NCBI GenBank assembly: GCA_019752335.1
Contig: JAIEMJ010000016.1
Span: 57,665 to 121,664, forward strand
Direction of reading: 5' to 3'
DNA length: 64,000 bases
DNA from: Bryobacteraceae bacterium
GTDB lineage: Bacteria > Acidobacteriota > Terriglobia > Bryobacterales > Bryobacteraceae
How positions within the stretch are numbered: position 1 is the stretch's first letter; every line of letters starts with the position of its first letter. Under the pieces are notes generated by a model that was not told the origin of the DNA, ran no database searches, and saw only the letters and a program-made list of their open reading frames with translations. Positions 27,392-35,484 of this stretch are shown in pieces. Position numbers and translations under genes: made by a program.

Positions 27392-28303
27392 ATGGAACCG
27401 ATGACCGCTGCTCGCCAAGCACCCTTCCTGTTTCCTGACGGGGCCCGCCTCGGCGTAGATAACGTGCTTCTCCACGCACGCGCCAAGCGGCATGAGGTGC
27501 GGAACTACGCGGGACCGCTGTCCATCAAGACGGTCTTGGCGGGGCGGGTGGCTTGGACCGTCGCGGGCCGGGATTTGGTCGTCGATCCGGCCAGCTTCCT
27601 GATTCTGCCTGCAGGCCAGGAGTATTCGATGCACATCGATGCGCCGAGGCCGGTGGAGACCTGCTGCGCGTTTTTCGCGCCGGGCTTCGTGGAGCGCACC
27701 GTGTTTGACGCGATCTCTCCGTTGGAGCAATCGCTGGACCCTGCGGAAAGATTGGGTCCCGTGGCGCCCTACCTCGCCGCCGTACATCACGATGCGGAGC
27801 GCGCACTCGTCGGCCGCGCGCAGAGCCTGGTTCACCGTGGCCGGCATTCACTCGCTCCCAGCGGATGGGAGGAAGATTTTCTACTGCTGGCCATCGAACT
27901 GATGCGCTTTAGCCGGCTGATTCGCGAACAGGCGGCACGGATTCCGGCAGCGAAGAGCTCCACTCGCGCGGAGTTGTTTCGCCGGCTGCTCATCGGCCGC
28001 GAGTACATGCACTCGCGCTTAGCGGGACCGGTTTCGTTGGCTGACGTGGCTCGTTCCGCCTGCCTGTCGCCGTTTCATTTCCATCGGGCCTTCACGCAAG
28101 CTTTCCAGAAGACACCGCACCACTATCTGACGAGCCTTCGTTTGGCCCAGGCCCGTGGGATGCTCGAGCGCGGTTCACGGGTGCTGGATGCCTGCCTCGA
28201 CGCCGGCTTCGTGAGTCCGGCTGCCTTTACGCGGTTGTTCCGGACTCAGTACGGGGAGAGTCCGTCGGCAATCCGAAAATTCGCAAGATTGAGCAAGAAG
28301 TGA
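27392..28303 (+). CDS. AraC-family transcriptional regulator
   Basis: This 303-residue protein has an N-terminal cupin-like sensing region ('LSIKTVLAGRVAWTVAGRDL', 'PASFLILPAGQEYSMHID') and a C-terminal double helix-turn-helix from about residue 195: 'GPVSLADVARSACLSPFHFH', 'FTQAFQKTPHHYLTSLRLAQ', 'VLDACLDAGFVSPAAFTRLF'. The target may be the VOC gene 28 bases downstream, which is probably in the same unit. The gene is divergent from the VapBC module, with 59 bases between start codons. Confidence 0.92.
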   Translation: MEPMTAARQAPFLFPDGARLGVDNVLLHARAKRHEVRNYAGPLSIKTVLAGRVAWTVAGRDLVVDPASFLILPAGQEYSMHIDAPRPVETCCAFFAPGFVERTVFDAISPLEQSLDPAERLGPVAPYLAAVHHDAERALVGRAQSLVHRGRHSLAPSGWEEDFLLLAIELMRFSRLIREQAARIPAAKSSTRAELFRRLLIGREYMHSRLAGPVSLADVARSACLSPFHFHRAFTQAFQKTPHHYLTSLRLAQARGMLERGSRVLDACLDAGFVSPAAFTRLFRTQYGESPSAIRKFARLSKK

Positions 28304-28330
28304 AATTTGCGGCTATGACACAATGGCCGC

Positions 28331-28750
28331 ATGCTCACCTTAGCCCTGTTTACTCTTCTCGCCGCTGGTGTAATTCTGGCCCAAGCGGAGCCGCCCGCGC
28401 TTAAGGTCTCGATGATCGCGCTCGGCGTCAAGGATCCAGCGCGCTCGCTCAAGTTCTACCAGGAAACTCTCGGGATGAAGTTGATGAACCGGCCCGGGGA
28501 AGTCACGATCCTCCAAGCACGCGAGGTGCAGATCATACTGAACCAGCCCCTCGGCGATGCCGCGAACGGCGCGTTAGTTGGCGCCGTCGAAGTGATCTTC
28601 TCCGTGACTGGCGTGGTGGCCGCACATCAGAGTCTGGCGGAGCGCGGGTGTACGTTCATTCGCGAGCCGAGGGAGATCTTCGCTGGAACTTGGGCCGCCA
28701 CGTTTACCGATCCCGATGGACACCGGCTGACTATTCTCGGGCCCCGTTGA
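28331..28750 (+). CDS. VOC-family (glyoxalase-like) protein with N-terminal hydrophobic segment
   Basis: This 139-residue protein opens with a hydrophobic stretch ('LTLALFTLLAAGVILAQAEP') that could be a signal peptide, then one VOC/glyoxalase module: 'MIALGVKDPARSLKFYQETL', 'VTILQAREVQIIL', 'REIFAGTWAATFTDPDGHRL'. The final 'DPDGHRLTILGPR' is typical. VOC proteins bind a divalent metal and act as lyases, dioxygenases or resistance proteins; the substrate is unknown. It is downstream of the AraC regulator, which probably controls it. Confidence 0.85.
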   Translation: MLTLALFTLLAAGVILAQAEPPALKVSMIALGVKDPARSLKFYQETLGMKLMNRPGEVTILQAREVQIILNQPLGDAANGALVGAVEVIFSVTGVVAAHQSLAERGCTFIREPREIFAGTWAATFTDPDGHRLTILGPR

Positions 28751-28820
28751 CGAACTGGCCGGCGCGGCCGATGGCGAATCAGACCTTGACACAATGTGCC
28801 AAGTAGGGTACATCTCGAAC

Positions 28821-29117
28821 ATGGCCACGACTCGGACAACCGTCAATATCTCCATCACCCCGGAACTCGATGCCTTCTTGCAAGGCCGGGTCCAGTCCGG
28901 CCGCTATCAGACCACCAGCGAAGTCGTACGCGAAGCGCTTCGTTTGTTGGAGCGCCATGAACGGGAACGCGATGAGGCCTTCCTCCAACTGAAGACCAAA
29001 CTTCAGCGTGGCGCGGAGGAAGGCGAGCGCGGAGAGTTGCTCGATGGTGACGAGGTTTTCGATGAACTGCGCGAGATGATCGACGAACGCCGGCGTGCCA
29101 AGGCTGCCAATCAGTGA
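28821..29117 (+). CDS. ParD/CopG-type antitoxin, orphan
   Basis: I start at the ATG at 28821 ('MATTRTTVNISITPELDAFL'), giving 98 residues with a ribbon-helix-helix fold ('GRVQSGRYQTTSEVVREALR'). It closely resembles ParD antitoxins. In an intact module a ParE toxin would start overlapping the stop; here the overlapping GTG gives only 14 codons ('VKRLKCSGDFSFGR') before a stop at 29157-29159, so the toxin is missing. It may be a solitary antitoxin or remnant. Confidence 0.75.
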   Translation: MATTRTTVNISITPELDAFLQGRVQSGRYQTTSEVVREALRLLERHERERDEAFLQLKTKLQRGAEEGERGELLDGDEVFDELREMIDERRRAKAANQ

Positions 29118-29194
29118 AGCGCCTCAAATGCTCCGGTGATTTTAGTTTTGGCCGTTAACGGACGCGTACGGGCTGGTTCCAGCCGGTAGAATGC

Positions 29195-29406
29195 TTAAAA
29201 TCGGTCGCGTTCTTCAGGTTCGACGTCTGGCACTCTGGCTAACACACCGAGAAACTTCGCCCGGTCACCCCGCTTTGCCCGGTTCTCCAGTCGCTCCCAT
29301 GCCGCAACATGTTCCTCGCACGCGGTGGCGAATACAAGGCTCCCATCTGCTGCAAGAATTCGATTGGCCGAAGGACCTGTCAGACCTATGGCGGCACGAT
29401 CATTGA
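29195..29406 (-). pseudogene. Coding-looking remnant without a start codon
   Basis: A minus-strand frame of about 69 codons reads 'AAIGLTGPSANRILAADG', 'SLVFATACEEHVAAWERLEN', 'RAKRGDRAKFLGVLARVPDV', 'EPEERDRF' and then TAA. It lacks any ATG, GTG or TTG start and is limited upstream by a stop. Its tail 'VLARVPDVEPEERDRF' has the feel of an antitoxin C-terminus, but I cannot name the family. It begins inside the 3' end of the parE-like gene, suggesting a gene fused or truncated during rearrangement of this toxin-antitoxin cluster. The rest of 29118-29194 shows nothing. Confidence 0.4.
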
Positions 29407-29710
29407 ACTTCTAACAGATCCCACCAGTCGCGCGTGGCATGCAGAATACGGATAATCGAGACGCCATCTGGACGCGGAAGATAGAAAATCAGGAAGTTCT
29501 CAAATTGCTTGACGCGCCACTTGCGCAAACCCTCAAAACGGGCCGCCCTCGACGACAAGGGCGCGCCCATCGCGGGATGACTGGCCAGATCGCGAAAGCT
29601 TTCCTCGGCCTGCTGCAAGAACCGTTCGGCGACCTCTTCACCGGCCTGCTCGGCCAGATGAACATAGTGATCCACTAATCCCTTTTCGCGCTGGCGCGCT
29701 TACGGATCAT
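29400..29710 (-). pseudogene. parE: ParE/RelE-type toxin gene interrupted by a one-base frameshift
   Basis: An ATG at 29710, seven bases after the parD stop, starts 'MIRKRASAKRD' before meeting a stop. The remaining frame reads 'LVDHYVHLAEQAGEEVAERF', 'LQQAEESFRDLASHPAMGAP', 'LRKWRVKQFENFLIFYLPRP', 'ILHATRDWWDLLEVQ', a typical ParE/RelE toxin. One G added to the GGG complementary to 29680-29682 restores a 103-residue protein. As given, translation could start only at a GTG at 29675, losing about 13 residues. ParE toxins poison gyrase. Confidence 0.72.
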
Positions 29711-29716
29711 CGGGGA

Positions 29717-29977
29717 TCAACGCTGCTTCTTGCGGCTCTTCAGCCGGACCAGCGCTTCACGCCGGATGTCAGCGAAGTCCTGCGGCGTAAGGTCAGTCTC
29801 TTCGCTCTCGAGCCCTTCGAGCAGCAAGGCCTCCAGGCGGGATTCGGCTTTGCGTTTTTCATCATCGCGGATCAGTTCGCGGATGTATTCGCTCACGCTG
29901 CTGTAACGGCCATCCGAGATCTGGTGATCAACGAATTCCTTCAGCGGATCGGGCAAAGAGATATTCATGGTCTGCAT
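29717..29977 (-). CDS. parD: ParD-type antitoxin
   Basis: This 86-residue protein ('[20 protein letters not shown]', '[20 protein letters not shown]') has the ribbon-helix-helix N-terminus of ParD and a charged C-terminus. I start at the ATG at 29977, eight bases after an AGGAG; the frame is open to a GTG at 29986. It is followed by the parE-like gene after a gap of seven bases. Together they are a classical ParDE module. Confidence 0.85.
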   Translation of the reverse strand: MQTMNISLPDPLKEFVDHQISDGRYSSVSEYIRELIRDDEKRKAESRLEALLLEGLESEETDLTPQDFADIRREALVRLKSRKKQR

Positions 29978-30072
29978 GGGTGACACTCCTGGCTGCTTGT
30001 TCTATCTTGTCAGGCATGGCAATTGATGTCAATTGTTGCCAACGCTCCCCGAATGATTCGAAGCGCCCATCC

Positions 30073-31212
30073 CTACCTCCCCTTAACGAGTTCGCGCGCG
30101 ATCACCAGGCGCTGGATCTCGCTGGTGCCTTCGCCGATCGTCATAAGCTTGACGTCGCGGTAGAACTTCTCTACGGGATAGTCCTTGATGAAGCCGTAGC
30201 CGCCGTGAATCTGCACCGCCTCTGACGCCACTCGGCAGGCGACCTCGGAGGCGTAGAGCTTCGCCATCGCCGACGCCTTCGTTACCGGACGCCCCGCGTC
30301 CTTGAGCGCTGCCGCGCGGTATACCAGCAGGCGCGCGGCTTCAATCTCGGTCGCCATGTCGGCCAGCTTGTGGCTGATGGCCTGAAACTCCACAATCGCC
30401 TTGCCGAATTGCTTGCGCTGTTGCGCGTAGCGAAACGCCGCGTCGAAGGCGCCTTGCGCGATGCCCAGCGACAAAGCGGCGATTGAAATGCGGCCGCCGT
30501 CCAGGATGCGCAGGCTATCGACGAAGCCCTCGCCGAGCTGGCCCAGGCGCTGTTCGTCCGAAACGTGGACGCCGCTAAAGACCACTTCGCCGGTGGCGCT
30601 GGCGCGCATGCCGAGCTTGTTTTCTTTCTTGCCCGGATGAAAGCTGCCGCGGTCCAGCACGAAGGCGGAGATGCCGTGCTGCTTCCGGCTGGCGTCAGTG
30701 ACGGCCATGGCGACGCAGACGTCGGCGTAGTGGGCGTTCGTCGTAAAGGTCTTGGCGCCGTTCAGCACCCAGCCGTCGCCCACGCGATCCGCAGTGGAGC
30801 GGGTGCCGCCGGCGTCGGAGCCGGCTTCGGGTTCGGTAAGGCTCCAGCAGCCGATCCATTCGCCGGTGGCGAGCTTCGGCAAATAGCGTTCCCGCTGCGC
30901 CTGGCTACCGGCGACAAAGATATGGTTTGAGCACAGCGACGTGTGCGCGGCCACGATGAGGCCGACGGAGGGATCGACGCGGCCGAGTTCCTCGACGATG
31001 ATCGCGTACTCGGCGTAGCCCATTTCGGCGCCGCCCAGGTTTTCGGGAAAGATCGAGCCCAGGTAGCCCAGTTGCCCCAACTCCTTCACGACGGCGAGGG
31101 GGAAGGTCTGCTCCTCATCCCAGGCGAGCACGTGGGGCTGGATTTCGCGCTCGGCGAAGTCACGCACCGCTTTGCGCAGTTGCACCTGGTCGGGGGAGGG
31201 ATCCAGCGTCAT
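30073..31212 (-). CDS. Acyl-CoA dehydrogenase
   Basis: This 379-residue flavoprotein has the full acyl-CoA dehydrogenase fold: N-terminal helices ('[20 protein letters not shown]'), '[17 protein letters not shown]' near residue 125, '[15 protein letters not shown]', '[18 protein letters not shown]', and the C-terminal '[20 protein letters not shown]' with the catalytic Glu in '[11 protein letters not shown]'. It introduces a trans-2,3 double bond into an acyl-CoA and passes electrons to ETF. The chain-length preference cannot be told. Its start overlaps the upstream oxidoreductase stop by four bases, so the two are co-transcribed. Confidence 0.93.
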   Translation of the reverse strand: MTLDPSPDQVQLRKAVRDFAEREIQPHVLAWDEEQTFPLAVVKELGQLGYLGSIFPENLGGAEMGYAEYAIIVEELGRVDPSVGLIVAAHTSLCSNHIFVAGSQAQRERYLPKLATGEWIGCWSLTEPEAGSDAGGTRSTADRVGDGWVLNGAKTFTTNAHYADVCVAMAVTDASRKQHGISAFVLDRGSFHPGKKENKLGMRASATGEVVFSGVHVSDEQRLGQLGEGFVDSLRILDGGRISIAALSLGIAQGAFDAAFRYAQQRKQFGKAIVEFQAISHKLADMATEIEAARLLVYRAAALKDAGRPVTKASAMAKLYASEVACRVASEAVQIHGGYGFIKDYPVEKFYRDVKLMTIGEGTSEIQRLVIARELVKGR

Positions 31213-32414
31213 GAGACGATCTCTTCCTTAGCGGCGTCCCAGCGTACGGGCCGGCCCAACCGGTAGCTTTCCACGGCCATGCGGCAGGCGATCGACGTTC
31301 TATAGCCGATTTCGAAAGGACAATTCGGCGTGGCGCCGGTGCGGATGCAATCGAAGAAGTTACGCAGATGGGCTTGCGGCAGGGTCCGCGTTTCGCCGGC
31401 CACTTCCGGCACCGACGCCTGGTTGACCTTTTGCGGCGTGTAGCGCAGTTGCTGCGACTTGTGGATCGTGCCGTCCGTGCCGAGGACGAACTCGCCGGTG
31501 CCGAGCTTATCGTTGCCGAAGCCGCTGGTCCAATTCACCAGGACGTCCTCGGCGTGCTCCATCGTCACCGACATCGTATCGGGCACTTCGCGGCCGTCTT
31601 TCCAGAGGTACAGCCCGCCGGTCATGCTCACTTGCGTGGGAATGGAAAGCTGCAAGGGCTGATACCAGAAGGCGATCTGGTGCGACATATTCTCGAAGAC
31701 GCTGCCGCCGGAGGTGTCCCAATAGAGCCGCCAGTTGATGAAGCGTTGGGGGTCGAAGTCGCGCGCGGGCGCGGGGCCGAGGAAGCTCTTCCAGAGGACG
31801 TTTTCGGGTGACAGGTCAGCGGGGACGGGCCGCGTCCACTGCGGCTTCCCGTGGGGCGAATTCCGGTACATGTGCATCACGATGGCGGTGATCTTGCCCA
31901 TGGGCAAGCGGCGCAGTTGGGCGACGGCGTCGGTCATCAGGCCCGAAGACAGGCTCTGATGGCCGATCTGCACCACACGCCGGGCGCGCAGATAGGCGTC
32001 GCGCATGCGCTTGGCGTCGGCGACTTCGAAGGCCATGGTCTTCTCTTGGTAGACGTGTTTGCCGGCATCGAGCGACGCCACGAAGTGCTCGGCGTGCAGG
32101 TGGGGCGGCGTGGCGATGATGACGGCGTCGAGCGACGCGTCTTCGAGCAAATAGCGGTGGTCGAGATACGTCTTGATGTCGCCCTTGATCGCCTGCGCCT
32201 GCTCGAGGCGGCGCGTGTAGACGTCAGCGGCGGCGACGAAGTCCACGTGGGGAATCAGCAGGGCTTCGCGGAGCAGTTGCTGGCCGCGGTCGCCGGCGCC
32301 GATGATGCCCACACGTAGCCGATCCTGACCCGTACCGGGCACCTGCGTGCCCGCGAGTGCCGTAGCGGCAGTCGCCGCCGTGCCGAGAAAATTGCGCCGT
32401 GAATCTTGCCCCAT
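31209..32414 (-). CDS. Gfo/Idh/MocA-family oxidoreductase with Tat signal
   Basis: The N-terminus 'DSRRNFLGTAATAATALAG' is a good twin-arginine signal, and the Rossmann motif 'VGIIGAGDRGQQLL' begins near residue 36. The typical EKP motif reads 'EKT' here ('VYQEKTMAFEVADAKRM'). The C-terminal half has 'NWRLYWDTSGGSVFENMSHQ' and 'PNCPFEIGYRTSIACRMAV'. This is probably an exported NAD(P)-dependent enzyme or binding protein for a sugar-like ligand. It overlaps the acyl-CoA dehydrogenase and is divergent from the MoaD-MoeB-rhodanese fusion, 43 bases apart. Confidence 0.88.
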   Translation of the reverse strand: MGQDSRRNFLGTAATAATALAGTQVPGTGQDRLRVGIIGAGDRGQQLLREALLIPHVDFVAAADVYTRRLEQAQAIKGDIKTYLDHRYLLEDASLDAVIIATPPHLHAEHFVASLDAGKHVYQEKTMAFEVADAKRMRDAYLRARRVVQIGHQSLSSGLMTDAVAQLRRLPMGKITAIVMHMYRNSPHGKPQWTRPVPADLSPENVLWKSFLGPAPARDFDPQRFINWRLYWDTSGGSVFENMSHQIAFWYQPLQLSIPTQVSMTGGLYLWKDGREVPDTMSVTMEHAEDVLVNWTSGFGNDKLGTGEFVLGTDGTIHKSQQLRYTPQKVNQASVPEVAGETRTLPQAHLRNFFDCIRTGATPNCPFEIGYRTSIACRMAVESYRLGRPVRWDAAKEEIVS

Positions 32415-32457
32415 GCACTTTCAGCTTATCGCCTTCCGCGCCTAAACTGGAATACAG

Positions 32458-33846
32458 ATGCCCCAGATTCTCATCCCCACCGCCTTGCGCCGCTTCACCG
32501 ATGGCGCCGATACCGCCCAAATCAGCGCGGCCACCGCCGGCGAAGCGCTGCGCGCCTTGGCCGCGCAGTTCCCCGAACTCGGCAAGAACCTCTTCAACGA
32601 CGAGGGCAAGCTGCGTAGCTTCGTCAATATCTACGTAAATGACGAAGACATCCGCTACCTGCAGCGGGAAGCGACACCGGTTACGGCCACGGACACCGTC
32701 TCCATTGTGCCCAGCATCGCCGGCGGCGCGCTCTCGCAGGAAGAGATGCTGCGCTACAGCCGGCAGTTGATTATGCCGGAGGTCGGCGTGGAGGGGCAGG
32801 AGAAGCTGAAGGCCGCGCGCGTGCTGATGATTGGCACGGGCGGACTGGGCGCGCCGATCGGCATGTACCTCGCGGCGGCGGGCGTGGGCACCATCGGACT
32901 CATGGACTTCGACGTCGTCGACGCCACCAACCTGCACCGGCAGGTGATCCACGGTACGGCCGACGTGGGCCGCAAGAAGCTGGACTCCGCGGCGGACCGC
33001 ATGCTCGGCATCAACCCCAACACCACCATCATCCGCCACGAGATGGCGCTTTCGAGCGAGAACGCCCTCGGCGTGATCGCCAACTATGACCTTGTCGTCG
33101 ACGGCACCGACAATTTCCCCACGCGCTACCTGGTGAACGACGCCTGCATGATCGCCGGCAAGCCCAACGTCTACGGCAGTATTTTTCGCTTCGAGGGCCA
33201 GGCCACGGTCTTTTGCCTCGATGACGGCCCGTGCTATCGCTGTCTTTATCCGGAGCCGCCGCCACCCGGCCTGGTGCCCTCCTGCGCCGAAGGCGGCGTG
33301 CTCGGTATCCTGCCGGGCATCGTCGGCCTGGTGCAAGCCACGGAAGCCGTGAAGCTGATTTTGGGCATCGGCCAGTCGCTCAAAGGCCGTCTGCTGCTCT
33401 ACGATGCCCTCGAAATGAAGTTCCGCGAGCTTCGCCTGCGCCGCGACCCCGCCTGCGCCTGGCACGACCGTTCGCGCCCGCAGAAGCTGATCGACTACCA
33501 GCAATTCTGCGGCATCCTGCCGCCCCCGGCCGGCGAACTGGAGCCGCGCGAGGTGAAAGCCAAGTTCGACCGTGGCGAGAGTTTCCTGCTGGTGGACGTC
33601 CGCGAGCCGCACGAATGGCAAATCGGCCGGATTGACGGCGCGAAGCTGATCCCGCTGGGCGACCTGCCCCAGCGCCTGGCTGAACTGGATCCGGCCGCCG
33701 AAATCGTGATGCACTGCAAGGCCGGGGGGCGCAGCGCTAAGGCGGTCGCGCTACTGAAGGAGAAGGGCTACGCCAACGTCACCAATATGAAGGGCGGCAT
33801 CCTGTTGTGGAGCGATCAAGTGGATGCGAGTGTGCCGAAGTATTAG
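32458..33846 (+). CDS. MoaD/ThiS-MoeB/ThiF-rhodanese fusion protein
   Basis: Three domains are joined in 462 residues. Residues 1-90 are a ubiquitin-like sulfur carrier ('MPQILIPTALRRFTDGADTA', ending 'VSIVPSIAGG' with a diglycine at 89-90). Residues 93-335 are an E1-like adenylyltransferase with 'LMIGTGGLGAPIGMYLAAAG', 'LHRQVIHGTADVGRKK', the CYRC zinc pair near 260 and 'PSCAEGGVLGILPG' with the catalytic Cys. Residues 350-462 are a rhodanese with 'LLVDVREPHEWQIG' and active Cys420 in 'MHCKAGGRSAK'. The second zinc pair is 'CAWH' rather than C-x2-C. The assembly should activate a diglycine C-terminus and load sulfur for molybdopterin, thiamin or cysteine synthesis. The carrier's diglycine is internal and would have to be cut to function as a usual C-terminus. 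Confidence 0.9.
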   Translation: MPQILIPTALRRFTDGADTAQISAATAGEALRALAAQFPELGKNLFNDEGKLRSFVNIYVNDEDIRYLQREATPVTATDTVSIVPSIAGGALSQEEMLRYSRQLIMPEVGVEGQEKLKAARVLMIGTGGLGAPIGMYLAAAGVGTIGLMDFDVVDATNLHRQVIHGTADVGRKKLDSAADRMLGINPNTTIIRHEMALSSENALGVIANYDLVVDGTDNFPTRYLVNDACMIAGKPNVYGSIFRFEGQATVFCLDDGPCYRCLYPEPPPPGLVPSCAEGGVLGILPGIVGLVQATEAVKLILGIGQSLKGRLLLYDALEMKFRELRLRRDPACAWHDRSRPQKLIDYQQFCGILPPPAGELEPREVKAKFDRGESFLLVDVREPHEWQIGRIDGAKLIPLGDLPQRLAELDPAAEIVMHCKAGGRSAKAVALLKEKGYANVTNMKGGILLWSDQVDASVPKY

Positions 33847-33937
33847 TGCTCTGATACACGGTTCCATCGTGCGCGGTCGGTTTACGTTTTCGGAGAGCTA
33901 CCGTCGCCATGCGCTGCGGGTCCATTGGCACCGGAGC

Positions 33938-33962
33938 GTGACAGGCACTGTCACCCTTTTTC
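33938..33962 (+). terminator. GTGACAG/CTGTCAC hairpin with T tract
   Basis: GTGACAG-GCA-CTGTCAC at 33938-33954 is followed by CCCTTTTTC. It lies 92 bases after the stop of the MoaD-MoeB-rhodanese fusion and could be its terminator. The core TGACAGGCAxCTGTCA also occurs inside the hairpin at 53.08 kb, so it may belong to a dispersed repeat family. Confidence 0.5.
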
Positions 33963-34010
33963 ACCGGCACTCCGGTTTGACCTCGGCAGCACGTTATCCG
34001 CTTACAATGC

Positions 34011-34278
34011 GCGCCAAAAGCGTTCCTCGGCAATATGGGAATCGCTTTTCATGAGGCCAACGTGATTGCTAACATTTGCATGCTCACAGCTTCCGACAAC
34101 AACACGATCGGCGACCGAGACCCAAGCCAGTACTTTGCTGAGATCTCTTCGGAGTCCCGCGCAGAGGGCACTAGTACCTCAAGCGGATCATTTAGGTGGG
34201 CGGACGTTTTCGGAGTTTACTGCGGCCCGCGCTGAATTGCTGGCACAAAAGGCTCGCGACCTCATTGCGAAAGGATGA
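34011..34278 (+). pseudogene. C-terminal remnant of a DUF262/GmrSD-like protein
   Basis: A plus-strand frame reads 'APKAFLGNMGIAFHEANVIA', 'NICMLTASDNNTIGDRDPSQ', 'YFAEI', then shifts by one base near 34166 (a GGG) to 'ALVPQADHLGGRTFSEFTAA', 'RAELLAQKARDLIAKG' and stop. This closely follows the tail of DUF262-plus-HNH (DUF1524) proteins, which include GmrSD-type modification-dependent restriction enzymes: the '(H)xxPKA', 'xxxIANxxxL', 'IxDRxPxxY' and 'ELL..A' pattern. Everything upstream of 34011 is missing, including the DUF262 nuclease core. The remaining 33847-34010 shows only the hairpin. It is a restriction-gene relic at the edge of the accessory region. Confidence 0.6.
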
Positions 34279-34441
34279 GCGCCGTGAGAGGGAAGAAAGA
34301 AGAAAGGGAGTCAGACTGATATAAGGAAAGCGGGTCGGAAGCGGGTCAGACTTGCATCAGCCCACGGGACACGAAAAGTGGGGAGGCGGTCGACTTGCGA
34401 TTGATCGCCGAAGGTCTGAAAGTAATTCGGGGTCGGAGAAA

Positions 34442-35469
34442 CTCTCTCAACTGAGACAGAAGCTAGGCCAAAGGGCTCAGCAGGAGCCGAAGTTCCGGTT
34501 TTATGCATAGTATGACCGGATCTATCGGATGGATGTATTAGAAGCGGCAGTGACTCGAGTGCGTAATAACCAAGGTGCGCCGGGAGTCGACGGAGTTACT
34601 TTCGAGCACCAAGAAGGTGGCACGGGCGAATGGCTCCGGAAGTTACAAGAGGAGTTACGTACGAAGAGTTATCAGCCGCAAGCGGTCCGGCAAGTGTACA
34701 TCCCTAAGGCGAATGGGAAGCAGCGGCCGCTGGGGATCCCAACGATCCGTGACCGCGTGGTGCAAATAGCCACTCTGTTGATCCTGGAGCCGATTTTCGA
34801 AGCGGATTTCCTGGACTGTTCGTACGGGTTCCGGCCCGGACGGAATGCGCACCAGGCGCTGGAGGAGATCCGGCACTGGCTCACGGGTTATCAAGCGGTG
34901 TACGACGCCGACCTGAAATCGTATTTCGACACGATTTCCCACGAGAAACTGCTGGCGTGTGTGGCGCACCGGATTGCGGATCGGCAAGTACTTAGTCTGA
35001 TTCGGCGGTGGCTGGAGGCGGTGGTGGTGGAACTGGAGGGGAAACGTACCCGGAGTGGAGGCGGAACGCCGCAGGGGGGAGTCATTTCCCCATTGTTGGC
35101 CAACTTATACTTACACTGGTTCGACGCTTTGTTTCATGGGCCGCAAGGTCCGGCGCGCTGGGCGAATGCCAAGTTAGTCCGCTAGGCGGACGATATGGTC
35201 ATCCTGGCGAGTAAGTGGAATACGGAGTTGACCGACTGGGTGGAAACCCGATTAGAGGGTAAGTTCGGACTGGAGATCAACCGCGAGAAGACGCGCGTGG
35301 TGGAAGTGAAGCGGAGGCGGGAGCCTGGATTTTCTTGGGATACACGTTTCGCTGGGATCGGGACCTAAAGGGCCGTCCGCAAGCCGTACTGAAACGTGTT
35401 TCCGTCGGCGAAAGCGGTGGCGAAGGGGCCCCATTCGAGCCACAGCAAAGTTCTACCCAGAAGGCTTGA
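34442..35469 (+). pseudogene. Group II intron reverse transcriptase/maturase (LtrA-like), dead
   Basis: Recognizable coding begins near 34442 ('KLGQRAQQEPKFRFYA') and is interrupted by TAG at 34508-34510, where relatives have Leu or Ser before '[20 protein letters not shown]'. The next 218 residues hold RT domains: '[12 protein letters not shown]', '[14 protein letters not shown]', '[20 protein letters not shown]', '[17 protein letters not shown]' and '[20 protein letters not shown]'. The frame then stops at TAG 35183-35185, exactly at the Tyr of the catalytic YADD ('*ADDMVILAS'). Further downstream 'LTDWVETRLEGKFGLEINRE' and, after frame changes, 'IFLGYTFRWDRDLKGRPQ' remain. The maturase/DNA-binding part and intron domains V and VI are not found. 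Bases 34279-34441 may hold intron RNA but I cannot identify it. Confidence 0.88.
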
Positions 35470-35484
35470 AGTCAAGCGTAAACC

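Noticed and set aside
34279..34441. Possible 5' group II intron RNA
   Set aside because: No recognizable 5' boundary (GTGYG) or domain I elements; the stretch is too short for a complete intron 5' part.
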